A stretch of 64,000 bases of DNA from Chryseobacterium gallinarum (GTDB lineage: Bacteria > Bacteroidota > Bacteroidia > Flavobacteriales > Weeksellaceae): contig NZ_CP009928.1 of NCBI RefSeq assembly GCF_001021975.1, forward strand, positions 2,046,001-2,110,000, in the 5' to 3' direction. A program made the position numbers and the translations under genes. The first letter of the stretch is position 1; each line of letters opens with the position of its first letter. Below, piece by piece: positions 43,765 through 52,528 of the stretch. The notes under the pieces are model-generated. The model was given only the letters and a program-made list of their open reading frames with translations. It had not been told where the DNA came from and did not search any database.

Positions 43765-44694
43765 ATGAAACAACTTTTCTATTTTATTTTATTAATAGCA
43801 GGCCTTTCTTCAGTACATTCATGTAAGAGTTTATTGGATGAGGATGGAGATCCTTTACTGGATCTGAACAATAATACCGGCCTGACCGGGCCCAGAGCTT
43901 TATATAGAGAAATTACTGATAAAGATACGTTGGCAGAATACCATTACAGTGGTCTTCTTGTGACAAAAGTACTTACCGATAGCGCATCAGTTACTGATAT
44001 TATGTATAGTGGCGACAAAATAAGCCAGGTTACTTTCAATGGCTTTCTAGATCTGGATGGAAATGGAAAGCTGGATAAAGACAGTGTATCCTACACACAA
44101 TTATTTACTTATGTTAATAATAAACTGGATGTCATCTCTGAAACACGTTTTATTTTTAGAAGAACACCTCCGGTTCCACCGGCAACAACCCCTGGCCCTC
44201 AGACATTATTGAGAAAGGAAAAATCGCATTACAAAATCGAATTCAACGCTACTACGGGTAAACTGGAATCTATTGTTATGGAAAACGGACCGGAAATTAC
44301 CGGACAGCAATTTGCCTTTACAGACTATTCCAATACGACATATACCTATTCAGGAGACAATGTATCTAAAGTAGTAAGACATTACGGGCCAATGGCAGGT
44401 GGTATACACGGTGCGGCTAACAGAAAATACAGCTACGAGTATTTTGCGTATGATAATGAGATCAGCCCGTTCACATTATTGCCGCAGGCTTATAAAATCT
44501 CAAGGCTGTTGTCTACCATTATTAATGATAAGGAGAGCCTTATATTATCTCCAAACAATCCCAAGAGATGGTCGGCAACTGACCTAATGCCACCGGTTCC
44601 GACTCCGGTTGTAAAAAGTACTAACTACGTATATGATCCTCAAACCTATATGACAAAAGGGTATGGTGTGAATTACATTTACAAACCGCAATAA
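43765..44694 (+). CDS. Lipoprotein of unknown function, paralogue of the preceding gene
   Basis: This 309-residue protein has a lipobox (SSVHSC, Cys near residue 20), then an acidic linker (DEDGDPLLDLNNNTG). Short repeat-like strands follow (LAEYHYSGLLVTKVL, IMYSGDKISQVTFNG, YTYSGDNVSKVVRHYG, KYSYEYFAYDN). An acidic DLDGNGKLDKD stretch resembles a dockerin-like or EF-hand calcium loop, although only one copy is present. It ends in ESLILSPNNPKRW ... NYVYDPQTYM ... IYKPQ, like its neighbour. A strong terminator follows. Function unknown. Confidence 0.72.
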   Translation: MKQLFYFILLIAGLSSVHSCKSLLDEDGDPLLDLNNNTGLTGPRALYREITDKDTLAEYHYSGLLVTKVLTDSASVTDIMYSGDKISQVTFNGFLDLDGNGKLDKDSVSYTQLFTYVNNKLDVISETRFIFRRTPPVPPATTPGPQTLLRKEKSHYKIEFNATTGKLESIVMENGPEITGQQFAFTDYSNTTYTYSGDNVSKVVRHYGPMAGGIHGAANRKYSYEYFAYDNEISPFTLLPQAYKISRLLSTIINDKESLILSPNNPKRWSATDLMPPVPTPVVKSTNYVYDPQTYMTKGYGVNYIYKPQ

Positions 44695-44718
44695 AATAAT
44701 TTTTTTAATAATACAACA

Positions 44719-44746
44719 ACTCAATCTGCCAGGATTGAGTTTTTTA
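44719..44746 (+). terminator. Terminator of the second lipoprotein gene
   Basis: ACTCAATC (44719-44726) pairs with GATTGAGT (44733-44740) around TGCCAG and is followed by TTTTTATTTTTT. Confidence 0.88.
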
Positions 44747-44758
44747 TTTTTTATCTCT

Positions 44759-44766
44759 TAATTTTG
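44759..44766 (+). promoter_or_regulatory. -7 promoter box for pth
   Basis: TAATTTTG matches TAnnTTTG, 13 bases before ATG 44780, and lies directly after the preceding terminator's T-run. Confidence 0.5.
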
Positions 44767-44779
44767 CAAAAAATTTCTG

Positions 44780-45343
44780 ATGAAATATTTAATCGTTGGG
44801 CTGGGTAACAAAGGCTCTGAATATGAAAATACACGACATAATATAGGATTTAAAGTAGCCGAAAAAATAGCTGATGCTCTCGGCACCTCATTCAATACAG
44901 CTAATTTTGGCTGGATGGCTGAAGGAAAATATAAAGGAAGAAAAGTTTTTGTTCTTAAACCGGATACCTATATGAACCTTTCCGGAAATGCCGTGAAATA
45001 CTGGATGCAAAAAGAGAATATTCCTTTAGAAAATGTATTGATTGTAACGGATGATCTGGCTCTTCCTTTTGGAACTTTAAGAATGAAAGGAAAAGGATCT
45101 GATGCAGGTCATAATGGTCTTAAAAGCATTAATGAAATGCTGCAGACTCAAAATTATGCTAGACTACGTTTCGGAATTTCCGCAGATTTTGCAGCAGGCC
45201 GACAGGTAGATTATGTCCTTGGCACATGGAATGAAGAAGAAGCTGAGAAACTTCCGGAAAGAATTGAAACTTTCTCTAAGGCAAGTCTTTCTTTTGTTTT
45301 TGCAGGGATCAATAATACGATGTCTGCATTTAATGGTAAGTAA
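44780..45343 (+). CDS. pth: Peptidyl-tRNA hydrolase
   Basis: This 187-residue cytosolic enzyme frees tRNA from prematurely released peptidyl-tRNA, so ribosome drop-off does not deplete tRNA. The catalytic residues are visible: Asn10 and His20 in [19 protein letters not shown], and the Asp in [11 protein letters not shown] near residue 93. The tRNA-binding Lys/Arg region [10 protein letters not shown] and the final [17 protein letters not shown] are typical. It is transcribed alone, ending in a palindromic terminator, and is convergent with the carbonic anhydrase gene. Confidence 0.97.
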   Translation: MKYLIVGLGNKGSEYENTRHNIGFKVAEKIADALGTSFNTANFGWMAEGKYKGRKVFVLKPDTYMNLSGNAVKYWMQKENIPLENVLIVTDDLALPFGTLRMKGKGSDAGHNGLKSINEMLQTQNYARLRFGISADFAAGRQVDYVLGTWNEEEAEKLPERIETFSKASLSFVFAGINNTMSAFNGK

Positions 45344-45378
45344 GTTAACTTGAATAACTCCACTCGGTTTATACAATA

Positions 45379-45403
45379 AAGGCCATCGGATTCCGATGGC
45401 CTT
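45379..45403. terminator. Hairpin between convergent genes
   Basis: AAGGCCATCGG (45379-45389) pairs with CCGATGGCCTT (45393-45403). It is 35 bases past the pth stop and 95 past the end of the carbonic anhydrase gene on the other strand. T-runs are weak, so the strand it serves is uncertain. Confidence 0.65.
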
Positions 45404-45498
45404 CTGATGTGCTTTAAAAATTAATTTCCAATCAATTTATCTGAGCTATGCTCTGTTTATGTATTATTTTTTTGTAACTAGCTGTGAATGCTGAAGGT

Positions 45499-46134
45499 CT
45501 ATAACCAGGTTACAGCACCTGTTTCAACATCATAATTCGCTCCCACGATTTTGATTTTACCTTCTTCTTCAAGTTTTTTAAGTGTTGAACTTTGTTTGCG
45601 GATTTCTTCAATGGCATTCCTTACGTTCTGCTGGTTAAGTCTTTCTAATAGCGAGCTGTTTTTTGATGAACGTTCTTCATTTTCTTCGATCACCTGGTCA
45701 ATGATTGGGCTGAAATGATTGATGAGGTGATTAAGATTATCCATTCCCAAACCTTCAATCTGAGCAGCGTCAAGACCTCCTTTTAAAGCTCCGCACTTAG
45801 TATGGCCTAAAACGACAATCAATTTGGAACCGGCAACGTTACATCCGAATTCCATTGAGCCCAGGATATCCTGGTTCACAAAATTACCGGCAATTCTGAT
45901 ACTGAAAATATCTCCCAATCCCTGATCAAAGATCAGCTCTGCAGAAGTACGGCTATCTATACAGCTTAAAACCACAGCAAATGGCCATTGCCCTTCACGG
46001 GTAGCATTTACCTGTTCCAGAAGATCCCTGTTTGCTTTAAGATTATTGACGAACCTTTGGTTTCCTTCTTTTAGAAACTCTAATGCTTTTTCAGGAGTAA
46101 TTGTCGACTGTGTTTCGTATGTATGTGCTTTCAT
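45499..46134 (-). CDS. Beta-class carbonic anhydrase
   Basis: This 211-residue enzyme interconverts CO2 and bicarbonate with a zinc ion. The zinc-site motifs CIDSR near residue 57 and HTKCGALKGG near residue 112, with EFGCNVAGSKLIVVLG between, are the beta-class signature. It begins after a short N-terminal helix (TPEKALEFLKEGNQRFV), the classic start of the family. It lies 44 bases downstream of the SulP transporter gene on the same strand, so the pair could be co-transcribed and would link bicarbonate uptake with its dehydration. It is a different subtype from the anhydrase at 48244-48912. Confidence 0.93.
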   Translation of the reverse strand: MKAHTYETQSTITPEKALEFLKEGNQRFVNNLKANRDLLEQVNATREGQWPFAVVLSCIDSRTSAELIFDQGLGDIFSIRIAGNFVNQDILGSMEFGCNVAGSKLIVVLGHTKCGALKGGLDAAQIEGLGMDNLNHLINHFSPIIDQVIEENEERSSKNSSLLERLNQQNVRNAIEEIRKQSSTLKKLEEEGKIKIVGANYDVETGAVTWL

Positions 46135-46178
46135 ATAATGTTTTCGAATTTTAAAGTTAAAATTAATTGATAATGAGC

Positions 46179-47771
46179 TTACATCGCTCTTTTATGGGTA
46201 ATCAGAATATGAGAATCCTCACTTCTTTCATAATCCCTGTATGATGTTTTAAAACCTAAAAGCTCTACATTGATGTCTTCTTCCTTGGCCCGGATATTGG
46301 CAAAATCCTGGATCATTTCCAGAACATCTGTTGCAATATAAGAGGTTTCTTTTGCATCAATAGTTACTGTAGAGTTGGGTTTAATGTTTTTAAGGGTTTT
46401 TTTAATGGCGGCTTTGTTTAAGAATGAAACTTCTTCCGCCAGCTTGATTTTGATTCCGTCTGCATTGTCCAGTTTTTCTCTGCTTAAATAATAAGCTCTT
46501 TTCATATTTCCCTGAAGAATGTAGAAAATAGAGATGGCAAGACCAATTCCGACACCTTTTAACAAATCAGTTGCTACTACAGCTACCACAGTTGCGATAA
46601 ATGGAACAAACTGGAATTTTCCAAGATGCCAGAAATGCTTGAAAGTAGCAGGTTTAGCCAATTTATATCCTACCAGAATCAATACAGCAGCCAGTGTTGC
46701 AAGCGGTATAAGGTTAAGAATGAAAGGAATGGTAAGAACGCATACAAGCAGCAATACCCCATGAATCATGGCAGAGACTTTGGAAGTTGCTCCTGCATTG
46801 GCATTTGCCGAACTTCTTACTACTACAGAAGTCATAGGAAGCCCTCCGATGAATGAGCTGATAAGGTTCCCTATCCCCTGAGCTTTAAGTTCAAGGTTGG
46901 TATCTGTAATTCTTCTTTGCCTGTCTAACCTGTCTGATGCTTCAATACAAAGTAAAGTCTCAATGGAAGCTACGATGGCAATAGTTGCTCCCACAATCCA
47001 TACTTTAGGATTGGTGAAACCAGCAAAATCAGGCATAGTGATCAGGTTTTTGAAGTCATCCAGGGATGCTGGAACCGGTAAGGATACTAAATGTTCCTTT
47101 GAAATGGCTAAAGAACTTCCGGAAAGTTTGAATAATTCATTGATTAATATTCCGGCTGTTACAGCCACCAATGCTCCCGGCAACATTTTCAGTCTTTTTA
47201 AAGCCGGTATTTTATCCCATGCAATAAGAATTGCTACGGATACCAGGGTAATAAGGATCGCCCCAGGATGAATGGCTCCAAAAAGTTCCGTAAAATAATT
47301 GAAGTTGAGACCGTTATCGAATATTGATTCATGCCCTTCATAATCTTTATCAAAACCTAATGCATGAGGGATCTGTTTTAAAATAATGATGATCCCGATG
47401 GCGGCAAGCATTCCTTCAATAACGTTGTTGGGAAAATAATTGGAAATACTTCCAGCTCTTACAAATCCCAAAATCAGCTGGATAAGTCCTGCAATAATCC
47501 CGGCACAAAGGAAAAGTTCAAAGGCACCAAGGTCTGTTATTGCCGTTAATACAATTGCTGTTAAACCAGCGGCAGGACCTGAAACTGAAATATTTGAATT
47601 GCTGATCGCTCCTACAACCAGACCTCCTACAATACCCGCAATAATTCCGGATAACGGAGGAGCGCCGGAAGCTAAAGCGATTCCTAAGCACAAAGGCAGT
47701 GCTACTAAGAATACAACGAGCCCGGAAGGGAAATTCTCTTTGATTCCTCCTAATAATGATGTTTTTTTCAT
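46179..47771 (-). CDS. SulP-family inorganic anion (probable bicarbonate) transporter
   Basis: This 530-residue membrane protein has about eleven to twelve hydrophobic segments starting at ENFPSGLVVFLVALPLCLGIALASGAPP, here seen as FPSGLVVFLVALPLCLGIA. NSNISVSGPAAGLTAIV is the typical SulP substrate loop. The tail (SFLNKAAIKKTLKNIKPNSTVTIDA ... YIATDVLEMIQDFA) is a STAS-like domain. SulP proteins move sulfate, bicarbonate or other anions. Position between two beta-carbonic anhydrase genes strongly favours bicarbonate. Gene order on the minus strand is anhydrase, small protein, SulP, anhydrase. Confidence 0.88.
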   Translation of the reverse strand: MKKTSLLGGIKENFPSGLVVFLVALPLCLGIALASGAPPLSGIIAGIVGGLVVGAISNSNISVSGPAAGLTAIVLTAITDLGAFELFLCAGIIAGLIQLILGFVRAGSISNYFPNNVIEGMLAAIGIIIILKQIPHALGFDKDYEGHESIFDNGLNFNYFTELFGAIHPGAILITLVSVAILIAWDKIPALKRLKMLPGALVAVTAGILINELFKLSGSSLAISKEHLVSLPVPASLDDFKNLITMPDFAGFTNPKVWIVGATIAIVASIETLLCIEASDRLDRQRRITDTNLELKAQGIGNLISSFIGGLPMTSVVVRSSANANAGATSKVSAMIHGVLLLVCVLTIPFILNLIPLATLAAVLILVGYKLAKPATFKHFWHLGKFQFVPFIATVVAVVATDLLKGVGIGLAISIFYILQGNMKRAYYLSREKLDNADGIKIKLAEEVSFLNKAAIKKTLKNIKPNSTVTIDAKETSYIATDVLEMIQDFANIRAKEEDINVELLGFKTSYRDYERSEDSHILITHKRAM

Positions 47772-47920
47772 GATTTTTTGAAAAATAGTATAACTGATTG
47801 ATTGATTTTAAACCTATCAATTATAAAAGATTGGAAAATTAATTTCAAAGCACAGGTGATATTCACGATCAGAAATGACGTGAACACCGTAATAAAAAAT
47901 AATCTAATTATACTTTAAAA

Positions 47921-48220
47921 TTAAGCTTCCGGAGGCGGAGAAAATATAGTAAGTAAAGGTGACAGATGAAAAGAATCATCGATCAGTATAAAGGATCCAC
48001 CCTGAAGATCAGGTTCAGAAAACTTCAGATAATCAAACACATCCAAAGTTTTCGGAATCGCTTTTTCATAAACAATAAAAGAGGATGGATGAGAATGCGG
48101 TTCTTCTTCATTGACTATAATATTGGTTCTCAGAATATCCCAGCCTAATACCGCAGCAATGCTCGGCAGCGCTGTAAAATTCAGAAAGAACGTCAATACA
48201 ATAATACTCCAGAATTTCAT
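47921..48220 (-). CDS. Small membrane-anchored protein within the carbonic anhydrase-SulP group
   Basis: This 99-residue protein starts at ATG 48220 (MKFWSIIVLTFFLN). It has an N-terminal hydrophobic helix and then a polar part with EEEPHSHPSS near residue 40. LDVFDYLKFSE follows, and the ending FHLSPLLTIFSPPPEA is conserved-looking. The His/Glu-rich stretch could bind a metal such as zinc, which carbonic anhydrases need. That is an inference only. It begins 23 bases after the upstream anhydrase stop and lies 149 bases before the SulP gene, so it belongs to the same group. The longer frame to 48271 would start inside the anhydrase gene and is less likely. Function unknown. Confidence 0.65.
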   Translation of the reverse strand: MKFWSIIVLTFFLNFTALPSIAAVLGWDILRTNIIVNEEEPHSHPSSFIVYEKAIPKTLDVFDYLKFSEPDLQGGSFILIDDSFHLSPLLTIFSPPPEA

Positions 48221-48243
48221 TTTACATTCTTTTTTAGAAAAAA

Positions 48244-48912
48244 CTACTTGGTTTTTCTGCTCATGATCCAATCAGAACCGGTAAGGTTGTAGATTTTCTG
48301 AATATCTTTTAAGATTTTCTCAAAATCAATTTCCAAATCGATGATCTTACCTGTCCTAAGGTCAAATACCCAGCCATGTACAATAGGATGTTCTTCTAAG
48401 ATATACCTTTCCTGTACGCAGGCCATTTTGATAACATTGATACATTGTTCCTGAACATTAAGCTCAACCAATCTATCATAACGCTTATCTTCATCTTCGA
48501 TAGAATCCAGCTCAGCCTGGTGCAATCTGTAAACATCACGGATATTTCTCAGCCATGGATTCAGTAATCCTAAATCCTGGGGAGTCATCGCTGCTTTTAC
48601 ACCACCGCAGTTGTAATGGCCACATACGATAATGTGTTTTACTTTCAGATGTTCTACAGCATATTGAATAACTGCTGTGGAGCTCATGTCTAAAGTATTT
48701 ACAACATTTGCAATGTTTCTGTGAACAAAAACCTCTCCTGGTTTTGCCCCCATCAATTCCTCTGCTGTAGCTCTACTGTCTGAACATCCTATATAAAGAT
48801 AATCCGGATGCTGAGTTTTAGCCAATTCTTTAAAGAAGTTGGGATCTTCTGCCATCTTAGATTCTACCCATTTTTTATTGTTCTCAAAAATAACTTCGTA
48901 CGATTGTGACAT
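48244..48912 (-). CDS. Beta-class carbonic anhydrase
   Basis: This 222-residue enzyme has the zinc motifs CSDSRATAEELM near residue 43 and HYNCGGVKAAM near residue 100. PGEVFVHRNIANVV, of the Can-like clade, lies between them. The C-terminal ILEEHPIVHGWVFDLRTGKIIDLE is typical for this clade. It interconverts CO2 and bicarbonate in the cytosol and may supply bicarbonate to carboxylases. It is the first gene of the anhydrase-small protein-SulP-anhydrase run on the minus strand. A TATTTTTG promoter box about 80 bases upstream could drive it. The pair of two different beta types in one locus is notable. Confidence 0.93.
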   Translation of the reverse strand: MSQSYEVIFENNKKWVESKMAEDPNFFKELAKTQHPDYLYIGCSDSRATAEELMGAKPGEVFVHRNIANVVNTLDMSSTAVIQYAVEHLKVKHIIVCGHYNCGGVKAAMTPQDLGLLNPWLRNIRDVYRLHQAELDSIEDEDKRYDRLVELNVQEQCINVIKMACVQERYILEEHPIVHGWVFDLRTGKIIDLEIDFEKILKDIQKIYNLTGSDWIMSRKTK

Positions 48913-48993
48913 AATTTTAAATTTTAAAAGGCTTATAATTATTTATTTCGTTTAAATTATTTTTAAAATCAATAGACCGAATCAATAATTATG

Positions 48994-49001
48994 CAAAAAT
49001 A
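48994..49001 (-). promoter_or_regulatory. -7 promoter box for the carbonic anhydrase/SulP group
   Basis: The minus strand reads TATTTTTG about 80 bases before ATG 48912. Nothing else is recognisable in 49002-49207. Confidence 0.4.
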
Positions 49002-49207
49002 TACTTTTTGCTGAAAAACTATTCACTTTTAACAAAGTTTAATATTAAAATATGCTTAAAATCATATGTAATATGGCTATTATATGGCTGTTCAGATGAA
49101 GATCTGTTATGCAATAATTCAAACGTTAATAAACTATGATAAAATTACAAAGTAAAATTTACAAATTGAAATCTGATGATTAAAATATTCTTAATTTTTT
49201 TCGGATA

Positions 49208-49762
49208 TCATACCTTGTTGTTGATATATGCTTTCGTAGCATCTAATGAAGGGTAGATTTTTCCCGGATTCCCCATAACCATAGAATCGGACGGAACATC
49301 AAAATTGACAAACGCATTGGGAGCGATCAATACATTGTTCCCGATATGGATGCTGCCTACTATAACTGCATTAGGGCCTATCCATACTTCATCACCAATC
49401 ACAGGAAATCCTTCATTTTTTCCTCTGTTTTGCTGTCCTATGGTAACACCCTGAGCGATATTACAATTTTTCCCGATCCTGGTTTTAGGATTGATTACCA
49501 GTGCTCCCCAATGGCCCAGATAAAAACCTTCCCCAATCTCGGTTTCAGGGTAAATCTGGAAACCATATTTGATCTGGTAATGTCTTAACAGAAGCCTCCA
49601 GAATAAACCGGCAATAGATTTTTTTCTGTATTTCTGGGCTTTTCTAAGAATATAAACATAGTGTAGGTTAGGATTAATACATTTGGCCCAAATTTGAAAA
49701 GTGGAAAGCCACCGGCCACTTTCTCTGTAAAAATCTTTCTGTATTGCTGTGTAATCTGACAT
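49208..49762 (-). CDS. Left-handed beta-helix acyltransferase, serine-acetyltransferase-like
   Basis: This 184-residue protein has an N-terminal helical part (about 1-70). Hexapeptide repeats follow (IGEGFYLGHWGALVINPKTRIGKNCNIAQGVTIG, seen as TRIGKNCNIAQGVTIGQQN, then GDEVWIGPNAVIVGSIHIG). This layout matches CysE-type and polysaccharide-locus O-acetyltransferases. Because it is the last gene of a minus-strand run of glycan genes and lacks the usual full-length CysE N-terminus, it more likely acetylates a surface sugar than serine. It lies 9 bases after the glycosyltransferase stop. Substrate not determined. Confidence 0.8.
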   Translation of the reverse strand: MSDYTAIQKDFYRESGRWLSTFQIWAKCINPNLHYVYILRKAQKYRKKSIAGLFWRLLLRHYQIKYGFQIYPETEIGEGFYLGHWGALVINPKTRIGKNCNIAQGVTIGQQNRGKNEGFPVIGDEVWIGPNAVIVGSIHIGNNVLIAPNAFVNFDVPSDSMVMGNPGKIYPSLDATKAYINNKV

Positions 49763-49771
49763 GACAAAATT

Positions 49772-50923
49772 TTATACTTTATCAATAATTTCCTGAAGAT
49801 GAGCTACAGACTTTTGCAGGACAAAAGGCAGGTCGGTATTGGCTATTTCTTTTTCATAATGCCCGGCAAGTTCTTTTTGGGTAAGGATTTTTTTCATTCC
49901 TTCATAGATCCCTTCTTCTGAATTAGCGTTGATAATTCCAAGTTTTCCTTCCTGAAGCAGGTCCCTGATTCCTGAAACATCAGTAGAGATTACCGGTTTG
50001 TTCAGAATAAGGGCTTCGGCAATAATGGTAGGAAAACCTTCATGTCTTGAAGACATAATATAGAAATCCGACTGTTTTACATAAGGATAAGGATTGCTTC
50101 TGAATCCCAGCATTTTTACGGTCTCCTGAAGCCCCAGCTGATGAAGCTGGGATTGAATGTTTTCAAAGTCAAAGCCATCCCCAATGATGATAATCTGATG
50201 TTTCAGCCCTTCATCCATTAGTTTTTTATGAACATTCAGGAGCCTGTCATAGCCTTTTTGCGGATAAACGGTTCCTACCGTAACAAAGGTTGGAAGATCT
50301 TTTGAAAAAGGAAAATCATTAATCTTTATATCCGCTTTTTGTAAAGTATCCTCTTTGTCAATAGGGTTGTATATTTTAATGACAGACTGTTTTTCCCTTT
50401 CATTTTGGGCAAGCTTTTGCATTTCTTCTTTCAGCTTGTTTGAAATAACCAGTATTCTGTCGAATCTGAAAAATTGCCTGATAATATCCGGAGTATATTC
50501 TTTTAAATTGAAGATGTCATTTTGTATCCAGATTATTTTTTTTGAATGCTTCTGTGGGCTGGATAACAGCTCTTTGTACATTCCGTGGATGGCTGCTATT
50601 TCTACATCATATTTCTTATTTTTTAAAATAAATGTATATAACAGGGAAGGGAACCAGATGAACATTTTCTGATAAAGTACCCTGAAGGCTTTTACAGGAA
50701 TTTCATGGGGCTTGTTGGTGGTGATCATTTCTCCTTTCAGCAGATAATGCAATTTGACCCATGATGGCACTTCTTTAATATACATGCCGGTATACAGATT
50801 GATCAGCAGGTCCACTTCGTATTTGTCTTCCGGAAGATTTTTGAGGAAGTTAATCAATACTTTTTCTGCTCCACCATGGCGCAGGGAACCTATTCTAATA
50901 AGGATTTTCTTTTTTTCAGACAT
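49772..50923 (-). CDS. GT4-type glycosyltransferase
   Basis: This 383-residue cytosolic or peripheral enzyme begins with ILIRIGSLRHGGAEKVLINFLKNLP (the acceptor-site GGAEK motif). In its C-terminal half, VGTVYPQKGYDRLLNVHKKL and MLGFRSNPYPYVKQSDFYIMSSRHEGFPTIIAEAL match the GT-B fold with the EGFPxxxxEAL nucleotide-sugar motif. It transfers a sugar to a growing surface glycan, with linkage unknown. It follows directly after the acyltransferase (no gap) and precedes the serine-acetyltransferase-like gene by 9 bases. A second enzyme with similar motifs is at 52780-53943. Confidence 0.88.
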   Translation of the reverse strand: MSEKKKILIRIGSLRHGGAEKVLINFLKNLPEDKYEVDLLINLYTGMYIKEVPSWVKLHYLLKGEMITTNKPHEIPVKAFRVLYQKMFIWFPSLLYTFILKNKKYDVEIAAIHGMYKELLSSPQKHSKKIIWIQNDIFNLKEYTPDIIRQFFRFDRILVISNKLKEEMQKLAQNEREKQSVIKIYNPIDKEDTLQKADIKINDFPFSKDLPTFVTVGTVYPQKGYDRLLNVHKKLMDEGLKHQIIIIGDGFDFENIQSQLHQLGLQETVKMLGFRSNPYPYVKQSDFYIMSSRHEGFPTIIAEALILNKPVISTDVSGIRDLLQEGKLGIINANSEEGIYEGMKKILTQKELAGHYEKEIANTDLPFVLQKSVAHLQEIIDKV

Positions 50924-51487
50924 TTATTTTTTTATAGGTTTATAGGTATGAGGGAGGTGTTCTTTTATATAAGCTTCTAATTTGGGTCTGTCCAGTTCCA
51001 GTTCTCTGGGGTACATCACGTTATTTTTTAACGCTTTATCTCCATATTCCTCGATGGTGCAGATATATTTTGCAGGAACTCCTGCATAGACTGTTCCGTC
51101 CGGCATAGAAGTCGTAAGTATAGATCCTGCTCCCAAAACGCAATTGTTTCCCATCTCTACCCCCAGCATGATAATCGTGTCGGCCCCGATTAAACATTGT
51201 TTGCCGATTTTTATTCTTCCGAATGCTCTCACATCTTTGTACTTTTCAAAAAAGTGTAAAGCATTATATCCGCCATCATGATTGATGAATCTTACATTGT
51301 TGGAAAATGTGGTTTCATCGCCTATTTCAATTAAAAAAGGCTCAGTTCCAAATTCCGGAACTTCTACAAAACGAACATTTTTTCCTACCTTTAGTCCTTT
51401 AGCAATACAAATTTTGAGATAAATTCTCTGGATAAGATATTGATAAGTGGTATGAATTTTTAATATAAGACGATATATGAATATCAT
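50924..51487 (-). CDS. Left-handed beta-helix acyltransferase
   Basis: This 187-residue protein has hexapeptide repeats (VRFVEVPEFGTEPFLIEIGDETTFSNNVRFINHDGG at 39-74, then GRIKIGKQCLIGADTIIMLGVEMGNNCVLGAGSILTTSM). DGTVYAGVPAKYICTIEEY follows, a typical ending of wzx/wcaF-style O-acetyltransferases. It starts a minus-strand run that continues with the GT4 enzyme. The ATG is 41 bases from the divergent KAS III gene, which leaves little room for two separate promoters. Probably acylates a sugar in the glycan made by this locus. Confidence 0.85.
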   Translation of the reverse strand: MIFIYRLILKIHTTYQYLIQRIYLKICIAKGLKVGKNVRFVEVPEFGTEPFLIEIGDETTFSNNVRFINHDGGYNALHFFEKYKDVRAFGRIKIGKQCLIGADTIIMLGVEMGNNCVLGAGSILTTSMPDGTVYAGVPAKYICTIEEYGDKALKNNVMYPRELELDRPKLEAYIKEHLPHTYKPIKK

Positions 51488-51528
51488 TATTTACAATTTG
51501 TTTTTCTCTTACAAAGAAAAGAATTTAT

Positions 51529-52503
51529 ATGATAAAAATTTCTAAAATAGAATATTATTTGCCCGAACAAGTTCTTACCAATAAGGATTTGGAAAGAGAA
51601 TTTCCTGAATGGAGTTCTGAAAGAATCAAGGAAAAAGTAGGAATTGCACAGCGTCATGTTTCTTCGGAAAATGAGACGGTATTGGATCTTGCCATACAAT
51701 CTACAGAAAAGATTTTTAAGGATTACGACAGGAATGCTATTGATTTTATCCTCTTCTGTACTCAAAGTCCGGATTATTTTTTGCCGACTACCGCTTGTAT
51801 TTTACAGGATAAACTGGGTTTAAGGAAGAATATCGGGGCTATGGATTTTAATCTGGGTTGTTCCGGGTTTGTTTATGGTCTTGCTTTTGCTAAGGGTTTA
51901 ATTGCCGCGGGAATAGCCAAAAATATATTATTGGTCACCTCAGAGACCTATACCAAGCATATTCATCCCAAAGATAAAGGAAACCGTTGTATATTTGGGG
52001 ATGCTTCTGCATCTGTCATTATTGAGAAAAATGAGGATGTTTCAGATTATCAGTTTTGCCTGGGTACCGATGGAAGTGGGGCTGAAAACCTTATTGTGAA
52101 AAAAGGGGCATTCCGGAGAGATTCTGAATTTAATCCGAATCACGAATTTGATCCGGAAAACCTCTATATGAATGGCCCGGAAATTTTTAATTTTACGATA
52201 GAAAATATCCCGGGACTGGTGAAAGAAACGATGGAACTTAATCAACTGACGATGGAGGATATTGATTATTTTGTCTTTCATCAGGCTAATTCATTTATGC
52301 TGAATTATCTGAGAAGAAAAATAAAAATACCTGCAGAGAAATTCTATATTGATATGGAAAACACAGGAAATACAGTTTCTGCAACAATTCCGATTGCATT
52401 GAAAAATATGATGGATAAAAAACTGTTGAAAAAAGGAGATAAAATTCTGATAGCTGGTTTTGGGGTGGGATATTCCTGGGGAGCTACGCTGCTGGAATTT
52501 TAA
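51529..52503 (+). CDS. 3-oxoacyl-ACP synthase III-type (KAS III) condensing enzyme
   Basis: This 324-residue enzyme has the full thiolase-fold catalytic set: Cys111 in NLGCSGF, His251 in FVFHQAN and Asn281 in ENTGNTVSA. KAS III enzymes join an acyl-CoA to malonyl-ACP. Inside a glycan locus and right beside a separate acyl carrier protein (26 bases downstream), this copy probably builds a specific acyl group for sugar modification, as in some O-antigen loci. It is not necessarily the housekeeping FabH. It is divergent from the acyltransferase run on the minus strand, by 41 bases. Confidence 0.85.
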   Translation: MIKISKIEYYLPEQVLTNKDLEREFPEWSSERIKEKVGIAQRHVSSENETVLDLAIQSTEKIFKDYDRNAIDFILFCTQSPDYFLPTTACILQDKLGLRKNIGAMDFNLGCSGFVYGLAFAKGLIAAGIAKNILLVTSETYTKHIHPKDKGNRCIFGDASASVIIEKNEDVSDYQFCLGTDGSGAENLIVKKGAFRRDSEFNPNHEFDPENLYMNGPEIFNFTIENIPGLVKETMELNQLTMEDIDYFVFHQANSFMLNYLRRKIKIPAEKFYIDMENTGNTVSATIPIALKNMMDKKLLKKGDKILIAGFGVGYSWGATLLEF

Positions 52504-52528
52504 AATGATGAATCACAAATCAAAATAT

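Noticed and set aside
47518..47820. A 100-residue frame over the SulP start
   Set aside because: It is a shadow of the SulP gene in another frame and is rich in Arg/Ser as such shadows are.
51488..51528. Divergent promoters between the acyltransferase and KAS III genes
   Set aside because: The 41 bases hold no full TAnnTTTG box on either strand.
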